The notes under the pieces were generated by a model. It was not told where the DNA came from, did not search any database, and was given only the letters and a program-made list of their open reading frames with translations. DNA of 64,000 bases, taken from Streptomyces sp. NRRL F-2664 (GTDB lineage: Bacteria; Actinomycetota; Actinomycetes; Streptomycetales; Streptomycetaceae). The translations under genes were made by a program, and so were the position numbers. Where the stretch lies: assembly GCF_000719345.1 (NCBI RefSeq), contig NZ_JOFX01000035.1, positions 1 through 64,000 on the forward strand, read 5' to 3'. Of this stretch, positions 1-8,104 are shown piece by piece (position 1 is the first letter of the stretch; each line of letters starts with the position of its first letter).

Positions 1-69
1 TAGGCCAGATGTGGAAGCCCGGTAACGGGTGGAGCTGACTGGTACTAATAGGCCGAGGGCTTGTCCTCA
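1..69 (+). rRNA. 23S rRNA, 3' end (partial)
   Basis: The first ~69 bases match the conserved 3' end of actinobacterial 23S rRNA, including the stretch GGTACTAATAGGCCGAGGGC at 41-60. The rest of the gene lies left of the window. The exact 3' end is approximate. The following ~105 bases (70-174) are the 23S-5S spacer and hold no gene. Confidence 0.9.
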
Positions 70-174
70 GTTGCTCGCGTCCACTGTGTTAGTTCTGAAG
101 CAACGAACAGTTGCTGGTTTCTAGAGCTGGAACACATAACTACAAAGTGTGCTTGTTCGCTCGAAACCGATAGG

Positions 175-282
175 GTTTCGGTGGTCATAGCGTTAGGGAA
201 ACGCCCGGTTACATTCCGAACCCGGAAGCTAAGCCTTTCAGCGCCGATGGTACTGCAGGGGGGACCCTGTGGGTACGCCGAA
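175..282 (+). rRNA. 5S rRNA with abnormal 3' portion
   Basis: Bases 175-273 read as a typical Streptomyces 5S rRNA, with the usual opening GTTTCGGTGGTCATAGCG and the block ending CCCTGTGGG. After 273 the expected loop E/helix V segment (about 12 nt, AGAGTAGGACGC in the canonical gene) is replaced by TA. The closing helix can still form: TTCGGTG at 177-183 pairs with CGCCGAA at 276-282. The molecule would be about 10 nt short. It could be a real deletion, a dead copy or an assembly error at an rRNA junction. The end is set by the helix and is approximate. Confidence 0.75.
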
Positions 283-345
283 GCGCGGCCGTGGGTTGGT
301 TGCGCGAGAATGACTAGCGGTACCCCGAAGACAGGAGTCACACCC

Positions 346-2421
346 ATGTCCAACTCTCCCGACGATCGTCCGGAGCGCGAGCCTCGGCGCAACGACGGCG
401 GTGACAGGGGCGGCTACCGCGGGGGCCGTGACGACCGTGGTGGCGACCGTCCCTCGTTCCGTCGCGACGACCGCGGCGGCCGGCCGGCCGGTGGTGGCGG
501 CGGCTTCCGCCGCGACGACCGCGGCGGGCGCCCTTCCGGCGGTGGCGGCGGGTTCCGCCGTGACGACCGCCGTGACGACCGCGGCGGCGACCGTCCGTCC
601 TACCCGCGCCGTGACGACCGCGCAGGGGACCGTCCGTCCTTCCGTCGCGACGACCGCGGCGACCGCCCCTCCTACCCCCGCCGCGACGACCGGGGCGGTG
701 ACCGTCCCAGCTTCCCGCGCCGTGACGACCGGGGCGGTGACCGTCCCAGCTTCCCGCGCCGTGACGACCGGGGAGAGCGCGGGGAGCGTCCCTCGTACCC
801 GCGTCGGGACGACGACCGCGGTGGCTACCGCGGCGGGCGCGACGACCGGGGCGGCGACCGGCCGTCCTACCCCCGTCGCGACGACCGCGGTGGTGACCGC
901 CCCTTCAGCGGCGGCGGCGTCCGCCGTGACGACCGGGGTGACCGTCCGTCGTACCCGCGCCGTGACGACCGGGGCGAGCGTCCGTCGTACCCGCGTCGGG
1001 ACGACGACCGCGGCGGCTACCGCGGCGGCCGCGACCGCGGTGGCGACCGCCCCTCCTACCCCCGCCGCGACGACCGCGGTGGTGACCGCCCCTCCTTCCG
1101 TCGTGACGACCGGGGGGACCGCCCGTCCTACCCGCGCCGTGACGACCGGGGTGACCGTCCTTCGTACCCGCGCCGTGACGACCGGGGCGAGCGTCCGTCG
1201 TACCCGCGTCGGGACGACGACCGCGGTGGCTACCGCGGCGGCCGCGACGACCGCGGTGGTGACCGCCCCTCCTACCCCCGCCGCGACGACCGCGGTGACC
1301 GTCCGTCGTACCCGCGTCGGGACGACGACCGCGGTGGCTACCGCGGCGGCCGCGACGACCGCGGCGGCGACCGCCCCTCCTACCCCCGCCGCGACGACCG
1401 GGGCGGCGACCGCCCCTCGTACCCGCGTCGGGACGACCGGGGCGGGGACCGCGGCGGCTACCGCGGCCGTGACGAGCGCGGCGGCGACCGCGGCTACCGC
1501 GCGGACCGCGACCGCGACCCGGTCAAGCGGCTCCCCATCGACGAGGACGTCACCGGCCTCGAGATCGACGCCGACGTGCGCCAGGAGCTGCTGAGCCTGC
1601 CCAAGGGCCTGGCCGAGGAGGTCTCCAAGAACCTGGTCATGGTTGCCCGCCTGATCGACGAAGACCCCGAGCAGGCCTATGCCTACTCGCGCATCGCCCT
1701 CCGCCTGGCCTCCCGCGTCGCCGCCGTCCGCGAGGCCGCCGGCTTCGCCGCCTACGCCACGCAGAAGTACAGCGAGGCCCTCGCCGAGTTCCGCGCCGCC
1801 AAGCGCATGACCGGCTCCGTCGAGCTGTGGCCCGTCATGGCCGACTGCGAGCGCGGCCTCGGCCGCCCGGAGCGGGCGCTGGCCATGGCCGGCGAGCCCG
1901 AGGTGCAGAAGCTCGACAAGGCCGGCCAGGTCGAGATGCGGCTGGTCGCAGCAGGTGCCCGGCGCGACCAGGGGCAGCTCGAAGCGGCCATCGTCACCCT
2001 GCAGAGCCCCGAGCTGGCGTCCAACGCCGTCCAGCCGTGGACCGCGCGCCTGCGGTACGCCTACGCCGACGCCCTGCTGGCGGCCGGTCGCGAGGACGAG
2101 GCCCGCGAGTGGTTCGGCAAGGCTTTGGAAGCGGACAAGGACGGGGCGACCGATGCCTCCGACCGTCTCGCCGAGCTCGACGGCGTCGAGTTCGTCGACG
2201 CCGCGGCCGACCTGGCCGACGACGGGGACGAGGACGCGAACGGCGCCGAGGACCTCGACGAGGACGACGAGGACGACGAGGACGACGACCAGGACCCGGC
2301 GGAGATCGCCGCGGCCGAGCGCGCCGTCGACGCCACCGAGTACTACGACGAGGACGACGAGGAGTACGAGCCGCTGGAGCCTTCCGCGGCCGACGCCGAC
2401 GTCCGGGGCGACCAGGCCTGA
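346..2421 (+). CDS. Arg/Asp/Gly-repeat protein with TPR-like domain and acidic tail
   Basis: A 691-residue protein of unknown function. The ATG at 346 was chosen because AGGAG lies at 333-337, and because any upstream start would run through the 5S gene. Residues ~10-390 are a low-complexity tract built from units such as RRDDRGGDRPSYP, rich in Arg, Asp, Gly, Tyr and Phe and reminiscent of RGG-box RNA-binding or condensate-forming tracts. Residues ~391-620 are helical and TPR-like (for example YSEALAEFRAAKR). The tail from ~625 is strongly acidic with runs of Asp and Glu. It begins only ~60 bp after the 5S gene, so it may be read partly from the rRNA operon. RNA or ribosome association is inference. 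The DNA repeats make this region prone to length change and misassembly. Confidence 0.85.
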   Translation: MSNSPDDRPEREPRRNDGGDRGGYRGGRDDRGGDRPSFRRDDRGGRPAGGGGGFRRDDRGGRPSGGGGGFRRDDRRDDRGGDRPSYPRRDDRAGDRPSFRRDDRGDRPSYPRRDDRGGDRPSFPRRDDRGGDRPSFPRRDDRGERGERPSYPRRDDDRGGYRGGRDDRGGDRPSYPRRDDRGGDRPFSGGGVRRDDRGDRPSYPRRDDRGERPSYPRRDDDRGGYRGGRDRGGDRPSYPRRDDRGGDRPSFRRDDRGDRPSYPRRDDRGDRPSYPRRDDRGERPSYPRRDDDRGGYRGGRDDRGGDRPSYPRRDDRGDRPSYPRRDDDRGGYRGGRDDRGGDRPSYPRRDDRGGDRPSYPRRDDRGGDRGGYRGRDERGGDRGYRADRDRDPVKRLPIDEDVTGLEIDADVRQELLSLPKGLAEEVSKNLVMVARLIDEDPEQAYAYSRIALRLASRVAAVREAAGFAAYATQKYSEALAEFRAAKRMTGSVELWPVMADCERGLGRPERALAMAGEPEVQKLDKAGQVEMRLVAAGARRDQGQLEAAIVTLQSPELASNAVQPWTARLRYAYADALLAAGREDEAREWFGKALEADKDGATDASDRLAELDGVEFVDAAADLADDGDEDANGAEDLDEDDEDDEDDDQDPAEIAAAERAVDATEYYDEDDEEYEPLEPSAADADVRGDQA

Positions 2422-2473
2422 GCGTCTTCGCCGCGCCGAAGTGCGGCGAAGGCACGTGAGGTGAAGCGCACCT

Positions 2474-2513
2474 GAAGAAGGGCGGTACCCCGACCGGGGT
2501 ACCGCCCTTCTTC
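2474..2513. terminator. Bidirectional hairpin terminator
   Basis: An 18-bp perfect stem (2474-2491 with 2496-2513) encloses a GACC loop, between the convergent repeat protein and DUF1015 genes. The arm begins GAAGAAGGGCGGTACCCC, so either strand ends the stem in a short pyrimidine-rich run. Confidence 0.85.
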
Positions 2514-2532
2514 GCAGGTGGAGCCGGAGGCC

Positions 2533-3804
2533 TCAGCCGAGTCCGCGCAGGACCAGGCCGGTGGCCGGCTTCGGACCGAAGGACGTGGACTTGCGGGGCA
2601 TGGTGACGCCCTGGCGGGCCAGGTCGCGCACGACCTCCTCCCGTACGGGGTGCAGCAGGACGGCGGTGCCCCCGTGGCGTTCGGCCATGGCCACCGTGGA
2701 CGCGGCGTCGTGGATGTAGGTGATCTGGTCGGGGGCGTCCGGAACCTGCCAGAGGGCGTCGAGCAGGGTCGCGTGCAGCACGGTGGCGTCCAGCCGGCGC
2801 CAGGCCTCGGGACGGTCGTGGCGGACCGTGCGGTCGAGGAGGGCCGGGTCGGGATCGGTGACCAGGTGGAAGGTGCCGTCTCCCGCGAGCAGGAAGGCGT
2901 TGCCGCGTTCCGCCGCGTCCGCGAGGGCGTCCATGGCCAGGGGAAGCGGCCCGTCGACCGGGCGGACCCGGAAGTGGCCGGCGACGGGGGCCAGCGCGTC
3001 GGCGACCGGGAGTCGGCGCAGCATCCGGTGGATGGCGCGGACCTGGAGCGGGTAGCGGGCGGTGTCCACCAGCAGGACCAGGCCGAAGTCCCACGCGGTC
3101 GGGGAGGCGTGCTCCTCCTGGAGGCGCAGGTAGGTCGCCCAGCGGTGGTGGCCGTCGGCGATGAGGGCCTGGCGGTGGCTGAGATCCGCGGTGACGGTGG
3201 CGAGTTCGCCAGGGTCGGTGATGGCCCAGAGCCGGTGCTGGAAGCCGTCCTCGGTGGTCGTCGACAGCAGGGGAGCGCCCTGCGCGGTCCGCTCGACGAC
3301 ACCCGCCGCGCCCGCGCCGGGGTCGTCGCCGCGGTAGGTGAGCAGGAGGGGTTCCAGGTTGGCGGAGGTGGCCCGCATCAGGCCCGCCCGGTCGGTCACC
3401 ACGTCCGGCATGACGTCCTCGTGGGGCAGGACGATCCCGGCGTCGGCGGTGGACAGCGCCAGGGCGCCGATGACGCCCCGCTGCAGCAGCCCCGCCCGGC
3501 GCTGCTCGTACACGTACAGCGCCGGCTCGGGGTCGGCGGACAGGATGCCCTCGGCGAGCCAGTCCCGCAGGGTCCGTGCGGCCTGTTCGTTGCGCGCGGC
3601 GGGGGTGCCGGCCTGCGGGAGGATCAGGCGGACGATGTTGTGCGGGTCGGCGGACTCGAGGTGGTCGACTCCGTCGGGGCGCACGACCACGTCGTACGGC
3701 GGCGAGGTGACGGCGGCCAGGCTGCCGACACGCTCGGGGACGTAGCGCAGGCCATGGAACGGAATCAGGCGCAGTCCGTGCTCCGCGGTGCCAGAAGTGG
3801 TCAT
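2533..3804 (-). CDS. DUF1015 family protein
   Basis: The 423-residue product begins with the family's typical opening region (RLIPFHGLRYVPER, then SPPYDVV at ~35). It also contains the later motif IADGHHRWATYLR, which DUF1015 proteins conserve. Length is usual for the family, whose biochemical role is unknown. The ATG at 3804 is preceded by a TACCAT -10 box with a 6-nt gap, so the mRNA is probably leaderless. It is divergent from the HAD phosphatase gene, with 87 bp between the two starts. The family call is good, but no function should be inferred from it. Confidence 0.85.
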   Translation of the reverse strand: MTTSGTAEHGLRLIPFHGLRYVPERVGSLAAVTSPPYDVVVRPDGVDHLESADPHNIVRLILPQAGTPAARNEQAARTLRDWLAEGILSADPEPALYVYEQRRAGLLQRGVIGALALSTADAGIVLPHEDVMPDVVTDRAGLMRATSANLEPLLLTYRGDDPGAGAAGVVERTAQGAPLLSTTTEDGFQHRLWAITDPGELATVTADLSHRQALIADGHHRWATYLRLQEEHASPTAWDFGLVLLVDTARYPLQVRAIHRMLRRLPVADALAPVAGHFRVRPVDGPLPLAMDALADAAERGNAFLLAGDGTFHLVTDPDPALLDRTVRHDRPEAWRRLDATVLHATLLDALWQVPDAPDQITYIHDAASTVAMAERHGGTAVLLHPVREEVVRDLARQGVTMPRKSTSFGPKPATGLVLRGLG

Positions 3805-3810
3805 TGGTGC

Positions 3811-3816
3811 ATGGTA
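3811..3816 (-). promoter_or_regulatory. Leaderless -10 box for the DUF1015 gene
   Basis: Read on the minus strand the site is TACCAT, 6 nt before the ATG. This is the TANNNT spacing typical of actinobacterial leaderless mRNAs. No clear -35 is visible. Confidence 0.55.
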
Positions 3817-3891
3817 AGTCGCGTCTCGCCATGCGGGATGATCGGGGCAGTAGGGAATCGGACAAGATCGTTCACGTGAGGAGCGGCAAGG

Positions 3892-5022
3892 ATGACCCGG
3901 CAGATCAGGACCAGTCCGGCGGCGTGTGAGCAGAGTCTGCACCAGGCGTACGACACTGCGCTCCTGGACCTGGACGGTGTGGTGTACGCGGGCGGGCGGG
4001 CCATCGGCCACGCCGTGGAGTCCCTCGCAGCGGCCCGCGCCGACGGCATGCACCTCGCCTACGTCACGAACAACGCCCTGCGGACCCCGCAGGCCGTCGC
4101 CGAGCACCTGGGCGAGCTCGGCATCCCGACGGAGGCGGCCGAGGTGATCACGTCGGCGCAGGCGGTGTCCCGGCTGATCGCGGAGCAGGTGGAGCCCGGG
4201 TCCAAGGTGCTGGTGATCGGCGGGGACGGGCTGCGGGTCGCGCTGCGCGAACGCGGACTCGTGCCGGTGGAGTCCGCCGACGAGGAGGGACTGGCGGCGG
4301 TCGTGCAGGGATACGGCGGCCCGGACCTGCCGTGGAGCCGGTTCGCGGAGGCCTCGTACGCGATCAACCGCGGCGTGCCGTGGTACGCGTCGAACACCGA
4401 CCTGACGATCCCCGGGGCGCGGGGCATCGCGCCGGGCAACGGAGCCGCGGTGGAGGTCGTACGGATCGCCACGGGCGCGGAACCGCAGGTGGCGGGCAAG
4501 CCGCTGCCCCCGATGCACCGGGAGACGGTGCTGCGGACGGGGGCGAAGCGGCCGCTGGTCGTGGGCGACCGGCTCGACACCGACATCGAAGGTGCCTTCA
4601 ACGGGGAGGTCGACTCGCTGCTGGTGCTGACCGGGGTGACCGACGCGGAACAGCTGCTGCGGGCCGAGCCCCGCCACCGCCCGACGTACGTGGACCGGGA
4701 CCTGCGCGGCCTGCTGGCCGGGCAGCCCGAGGTGGAGCCGGCCGCCGAGGGCTTCCGTTGCGGAGGCTGGACGGCGGTCGCGCTGAACAACGGCGTGCTC
4801 GAACTGCGCGAGGACGACCGCGAGGACCACGACGGGACGGGCGACGCGGCGGGCGGGGTAGCGGACCGCGGGACGGCCGGGACGGGCGCCGGTGGGGCAC
4901 GGGACCGGGACCCGCTGGACGGCCTGCGGGCGCTCTGCGCCGCTGCCTGGACGGCCGCCGGGGAGGACGTGTGCACCCTCGACGCCGCGAAGGCGCTGGC
5001 CAGGCTGGGACTTGAGAGGTGA
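3892..5022 (+). CDS. HAD-IIA family hydrolase (NagD/phosphoglycolate phosphatase type)
   Basis: A 376-residue cytosolic phosphatase of the HAD superfamily. Motif I DLDGVVY is at residues 26-32, with Asp26 as predicted nucleophile. Motif II (TNN) is at 59-61 and motif IV (GDRLDTDIEGA) at ~225-235. The C2-type cap between them fits the NagD/AraL/PGP subgroup. The C-terminal ~100 residues are a low-complexity, Asp/Gly-rich linker plus a short helical end, not part of the usual fold. The start has GAGGAG about 10 nt upstream. The substrate cannot be told from sequence; small sugar phosphates or phosphoglycolate are the family's usual ones. Confidence 0.85.
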   Translation: MTRQIRTSPAACEQSLHQAYDTALLDLDGVVYAGGRAIGHAVESLAAARADGMHLAYVTNNALRTPQAVAEHLGELGIPTEAAEVITSAQAVSRLIAEQVEPGSKVLVIGGDGLRVALRERGLVPVESADEEGLAAVVQGYGGPDLPWSRFAEASYAINRGVPWYASNTDLTIPGARGIAPGNGAAVEVVRIATGAEPQVAGKPLPPMHRETVLRTGAKRPLVVGDRLDTDIEGAFNGEVDSLLVLTGVTDAEQLLRAEPRHRPTYVDRDLRGLLAGQPEVEPAAEGFRCGGWTAVALNNGVLELREDDREDHDGTGDAAGGVADRGTAGTGAGGARDRDPLDGLRALCAAAWTAAGEDVCTLDAAKALARLGLER

Positions 5023-5041
5023 CCGGCGGTCCGTTCGGGGC

Positions 5042-5060
5042 GGAGGCTAGGCTAACCTAA
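5042..5060 (+). promoter_or_regulatory. DmdR/IdeR-type iron box over the importer promoter
   Basis: GGAGGCTAGGCTAACCTAA matches 16 of 19 positions of the actinobacterial iron box TTAGGTTAGGCTAACCTAA. It overlaps a TAACCT -10 box (5053-5058) that sits 7 nt before the GTG at 5066. The mRNA is therefore probably leaderless, and iron-loaded DmdR would block it. Confidence 0.8.
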
Positions 5061-5065
5061 CCTGC

Positions 5066-6124
5066 GTGTTGGTTGAGAGTCCTCCTGAATCCGGACCGAG
5101 CGCGGCGCCCCCGCCCGGCGCCGTCGCCCGCCCACGCCATGCCGCGCGTGCCGCCGGACTGGCCGGCGCCCTCGTGGTGCTGGCCCTGATCGCGGTGGTG
5201 AGCATCGCCGTGGGCGCCAAGCAGATGCCCCTGGACGAGGTATGGCACGGCCTCTTCCACTACTCGGGAACCGTCTCCGACGTGGTGGTGCGGGACCTGC
5301 GGGTCCCGCGCACCCTCCTCGGGCTGATGGTCGGCCTCGGACTCGGCCTGTCCGGGGCGGTGATGCAGGCCCTGACCCGCAACCCGCTGGCCGAGCCCGG
5401 CATCCTCGGGGTCAACGCGGGTGCGGCCGCCGCCGTGGTATCCGCCATCAGCTTCTTCGGTGCGAGTTCGCTGAGCGAGTTCGTGTGGTGGGCCTTCCTC
5501 GGCGCCGCGGTCGTCTCGGTCGCCGTGTACGTGCTCGGCGGCAGCCGCAGCGCCACGCCGGTGCGCCTCGCGCTCGCCGGAACGGCGGCCAGCGCGGCCC
5601 TGGTCGGCTACATCAACTCCGTGCAGCTGATGGACAGCAAGGCGCTGGACAAGCTGCGCTTCTGGACGGTGGGCTCGCTGGCCTCCGCCAACATGGACAC
5701 CGTCCGGCAGGTCGCTCCGTTCCTGCTGGTCGGCGCGGTGCTCGCGCTGTCGCTCGGCCGGCCGCTGAACGCGATGGCGATGGGCGACGACACGGCCCGG
5801 GCGCTCGGGGCGAACCTCACGCGCACCCGGATCGGCGCCATGCTCGCCATCACCCTGCTGTGCGGAGCGGCGACCGCCGCCTGCGGGCCCATCGTCTTCA
5901 TCGGCCTGATGATCCCGCACCTCGTGCGGGTGTTCACCGGCCCCGACATGCGCTGGGTGCTGGCGTACTCGGCCGTCCTGTCGCCCGTCCTGCTGCTCGG
6001 CGCGGACGTCGTCGGCAGGGTCGTCACCCGGCCCGCCGAGCTCCAGGTCGGTATCGTCACCGCGCTCATCGGCGGGCCCGTCTTCCTTCACCTCGTCCGG
6101 CGCAAGAGGATGGCCCAGCTGTGA
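5066..6124 (+). CDS. FecCD-family iron-siderophore ABC transporter permease
   Basis: A 352-residue inner-membrane permease of the BtuC/FecCD family, with about nine or ten hydrophobic segments. It has the family signatures RVPRTLLGLMVGLGLGLSG near residue 85 and QALTRNPLAEPGILGVNAGA near 107. It should form a heterodimer with the next gene product and pass ferric-siderophore to the cytosol. The GTG start follows the iron box directly. It overlaps the second permease by 4 bp (GTGA), which indicates an operon. No substrate-binding lipoprotein gene lies next to it, so the binding protein must be encoded elsewhere. Confidence 0.92.
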   Translation: MLVESPPESGPSAAPPPGAVARPRHAARAAGLAGALVVLALIAVVSIAVGAKQMPLDEVWHGLFHYSGTVSDVVVRDLRVPRTLLGLMVGLGLGLSGAVMQALTRNPLAEPGILGVNAGAAAAVVSAISFFGASSLSEFVWWAFLGAAVVSVAVYVLGGSRSATPVRLALAGTAASAALVGYINSVQLMDSKALDKLRFWTVGSLASANMDTVRQVAPFLLVGAVLALSLGRPLNAMAMGDDTARALGANLTRTRIGAMLAITLLCGAATAACGPIVFIGLMIPHLVRVFTGPDMRWVLAYSAVLSPVLLLGADVVGRVVTRPAELQVGIVTALIGGPVFLHLVRRKRMAQL

Positions 6125-7167
6125 CCGTGACCGCGAAAGCCCGCCCCGTGCGGCTCCCGGGCGGGGTGTCGCTGCGGATCGAGCGGCGTGCCCTGGCCGT
6201 CGGCGCCCTGCTCCTCCTCGCCGCGTTCGTCATGGCCGTCCTGCTCATCGGCACCGGCGACTTCGACATCGCGCCGTGGGACGTCGTGCAGACCCTGCTC
6301 GGCAACGGCACCCCCGCCAACGACTTCATCGTCAACGACCTGCGGCTGCCCCGGGTACTGGTCGCCCTGCTCGTCGGCGCCGCCCTCGGGATGGCCGGAG
6401 CGGTCTTCCAGTCGGTGAGCCGCAACCCGCTCGGCTCGCCCGACCTGCTCGGCTTCTCCTACGGGTCCGCGGTGGGCGCCCTCGTCGTCATCGTCCTGCT
6501 GAACGGCTCGGCCACCGAGGTCGCCGCCGGCGCGCTGCTCGGCGGCCTGCTGGCCGGCGCCGCCGTCTACCTGCTGGCGTACAAGCGGGGCATCCACGGC
6601 TACCGGCTGGTCCTGGTGGGCATCGGGATCTCCGCGATGCTGGTGGCCGTCATCCAGTACCTGATCACCAAGGCGCAACTGGTGGAGGCCTCGCGGGCGA
6701 TGGTCTGGCTGACCGGTTCCCTGGCCGGCCGGGACTGGGCGCAGGTGTGGCCGCTGCTGGCGACCTGCGGGGTGCTGTTCCCGCTGGTGCTCGGGCAGGG
6801 CCGGGCCCTGCGGATGATCGAGATGGGCGACGACGCCGCGTACGCGGTGGGGGTCCGGGTCGAGCGCACCCGGCTGGTGCTGATGCTGGCCGCCATCCTG
6901 CTCACCACGGCGGCGAGCGCCGCCGCCGGGCCGATCAGCTTCGTCGCACTGGCAGCGCCGCAGCTGGCACGGCGGCTGACCCGCTCGCCGGGCGCCAACC
7001 TGCTGACCGCCGCCCTCATGGGCTCGGTGGTGCTGCTGCTCTCGGACTGGGCCTCGCAGCGGGCCTTCGGCGCGGACCAACTGCCCGTGGGCGTGGTGAC
7101 CGGGCTGGTCGGCGGTGTCTATCTGCTCTGGCTGCTCGTCACCGAGCGCAAGGCAGGACGTATATGA
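6121..7167 (+). CDS. FecCD-family iron-siderophore ABC transporter permease (second subunit)
   Basis: A 348-residue polytopic protein of the BtuC/FecCD family, homologous to the upstream permease. It keeps the matching motifs RLPRVLVALLVGAALGMAG and SVSRNPLGSPDLLGFSYGSA. The GTG at 6121 overlaps the upstream stop by 4 bp, and its own stop overlaps the ATPase ATG by 4 bp, so the three genes are translationally coupled. It is the second half of the transmembrane channel for ferric-siderophore import. The substrate is not defined by sequence. Confidence 0.92.
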   Translation: MTVTAKARPVRLPGGVSLRIERRALAVGALLLLAAFVMAVLLIGTGDFDIAPWDVVQTLLGNGTPANDFIVNDLRLPRVLVALLVGAALGMAGAVFQSVSRNPLGSPDLLGFSYGSAVGALVVIVLLNGSATEVAAGALLGGLLAGAAVYLLAYKRGIHGYRLVLVGIGISAMLVAVIQYLITKAQLVEASRAMVWLTGSLAGRDWAQVWPLLATCGVLFPLVLGQGRALRMIEMGDDAAYAVGVRVERTRLVLMLAAILLTTAASAAAGPISFVALAAPQLARRLTRSPGANLLTAALMGSVVLLLSDWASQRAFGADQLPVGVVTGLVGGVYLLWLLVTERKAGRI

Positions 7168-7997
7168 ACCTCAGGAGTGCGCAAGTGCAGCGGTTGACCG
7201 CGGAGAACGTGACCCTCGGCTACGACCAGCGGGTCATCGCCGAGAACCTGTCGGTGGAGATCCCCGACAACTCCTTCACGGTGATCGTCGGCCCCAACGC
7301 CTGCGGCAAGTCCACGCTGCTGCGGGCCCTGTCGCGGATGCTGAAGCCGTCCGAGGGGCGGGTGCTGCTCGACGGGCAGGCCATCGGGTCGATGCCGGTG
7401 AAGAAGGTCGCGAAGACCCTGGGGCTGCTCCCGCAGTCCTCGATCGCACCCGACGGCATCACCGTCGCCGACCTGGTCTCGCGCGGCCGGTACCCGCACC
7501 AGGGGCTGCTGCGGCAGTGGTCGCCCGAGGACGAGCGGATCGTGACGGAGTCGATGGCCTCGACCGGGGTCGCCGAGCTCGCCGACCGGGCGGTGGACGA
7601 GTTGTCGGGCGGCCAGCGGCAGCGCGTGTGGATCGCGATGGCACTGGCCCAGCAGACCCCGCTGCTGCTCCTCGACGAGCCGACGACCTACCTGGACATC
7701 CAGCACCAGATCGACGTGCTGGACCTGTGCGCCGAACTGCACGAGACGCAGGGTCGCACCCTCGTCGCCGTGCTGCACGACCTCAACCACGCCGCCCGCT
7801 ACGCCACGCACCTCATCGCCATGCGGGGCGGGAAGGTCATCGCCGAGGGGGCGCCGCAGGAGGTGGTCACCGCGGAGCTCGTGGAGAAGGTGTTCGGGCT
7901 GCGCTGCCAGGTCATCGACGACCCGGAGACGGGGACGCCGCTGGTGGTCCCGGCGGCCCGGCGCTCGCGCGCCCGGGCCGAGGCCGCCGAGGTCTGA
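7164..7997 (+). CDS. Iron-siderophore ABC transporter ATP-binding protein
   Basis: A 277-residue FepC/FecE-type ATPase. Walker A GPNACGKST is at 43-51, signature LSGGQRQR at ~147-154, Walker B LLLLDEP at ~167-173, and the H-loop VLHDLNH near 202. It powers the two permeases encoded just upstream. The ATG at 7164 overlaps the permease stop. A GTG at 7185 in the same frame has a better ribosome site (AGGAG at 7173-7177, 7-nt spacing) and could be the true start, shortening the protein by 7 residues. Confidence 0.93.
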   Translation: MNLRSAQVQRLTAENVTLGYDQRVIAENLSVEIPDNSFTVIVGPNACGKSTLLRALSRMLKPSEGRVLLDGQAIGSMPVKKVAKTLGLLPQSSIAPDGITVADLVSRGRYPHQGLLRQWSPEDERIVTESMASTGVAELADRAVDELSGGQRQRVWIAMALAQQTPLLLLDEPTTYLDIQHQIDVLDLCAELHETQGRTLVAVLHDLNHAARYATHLIAMRGGKVIAEGAPQEVVTAELVEKVFGLRCQVIDDPETGTPLVVPAARRSRARAEAAEV

Positions 7998-8060
7998 CGG
8001 CGGCGGCGCACCCCCCGGGGGCCCGCCGACCGCCCCGGGCCGGCGGCGCCGTGCACCAGC

Positions 8061-8085
8061 CCGGCCGCCCCTGGGGGGCGGCCGG
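8061..8085. terminator. GC hairpin after the iron importer
   Basis: A 10-bp perfect stem (CCGGCCGCCC at 8061-8070 with GGGCGGCCGG at 8076-8085) with a 5-nt loop, between the ATPase gene and the acyltransferase promoter. There is no U-tract, as is common in Streptomyces. Confidence 0.6.
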
Positions 8086-8092
8086 AGTCGGT

Positions 8093-8098
8093 TAGGGT
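8093..8098 (+). promoter_or_regulatory. Leaderless -10 box for the acyltransferase gene
   Basis: TAGGGT lies 6 nt before the GTG at 8105, and no ribosome-binding site is present, so a leaderless mRNA is likely. Confidence 0.5.
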
Positions 8099-8104
8099 CT
8101 CCGG

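Noticed and set aside
401..1594. Alternative long Ala/Thr/Val-rich reading frame over the repeat gene
   Set aside because: It is the +1 shadow of the Arg/Asp/Gly repeat. It has no ribosome site and stops without a domain.
3869..3880. Core of a ParB parS site (TTCACGTGA)
   Set aside because: The outer bases do not match GTTTCACGTGAAAC, and the site overlaps the HAD gene's ribosome-binding region.
2533..4830. Long minus-strand frame fusing DUF1015 to sequence antisense to the HAD gene
   Set aside because: The upstream part is the antisense of a clear HAD gene. The real start at 3804 has a -10 box and gives the family N-terminus.
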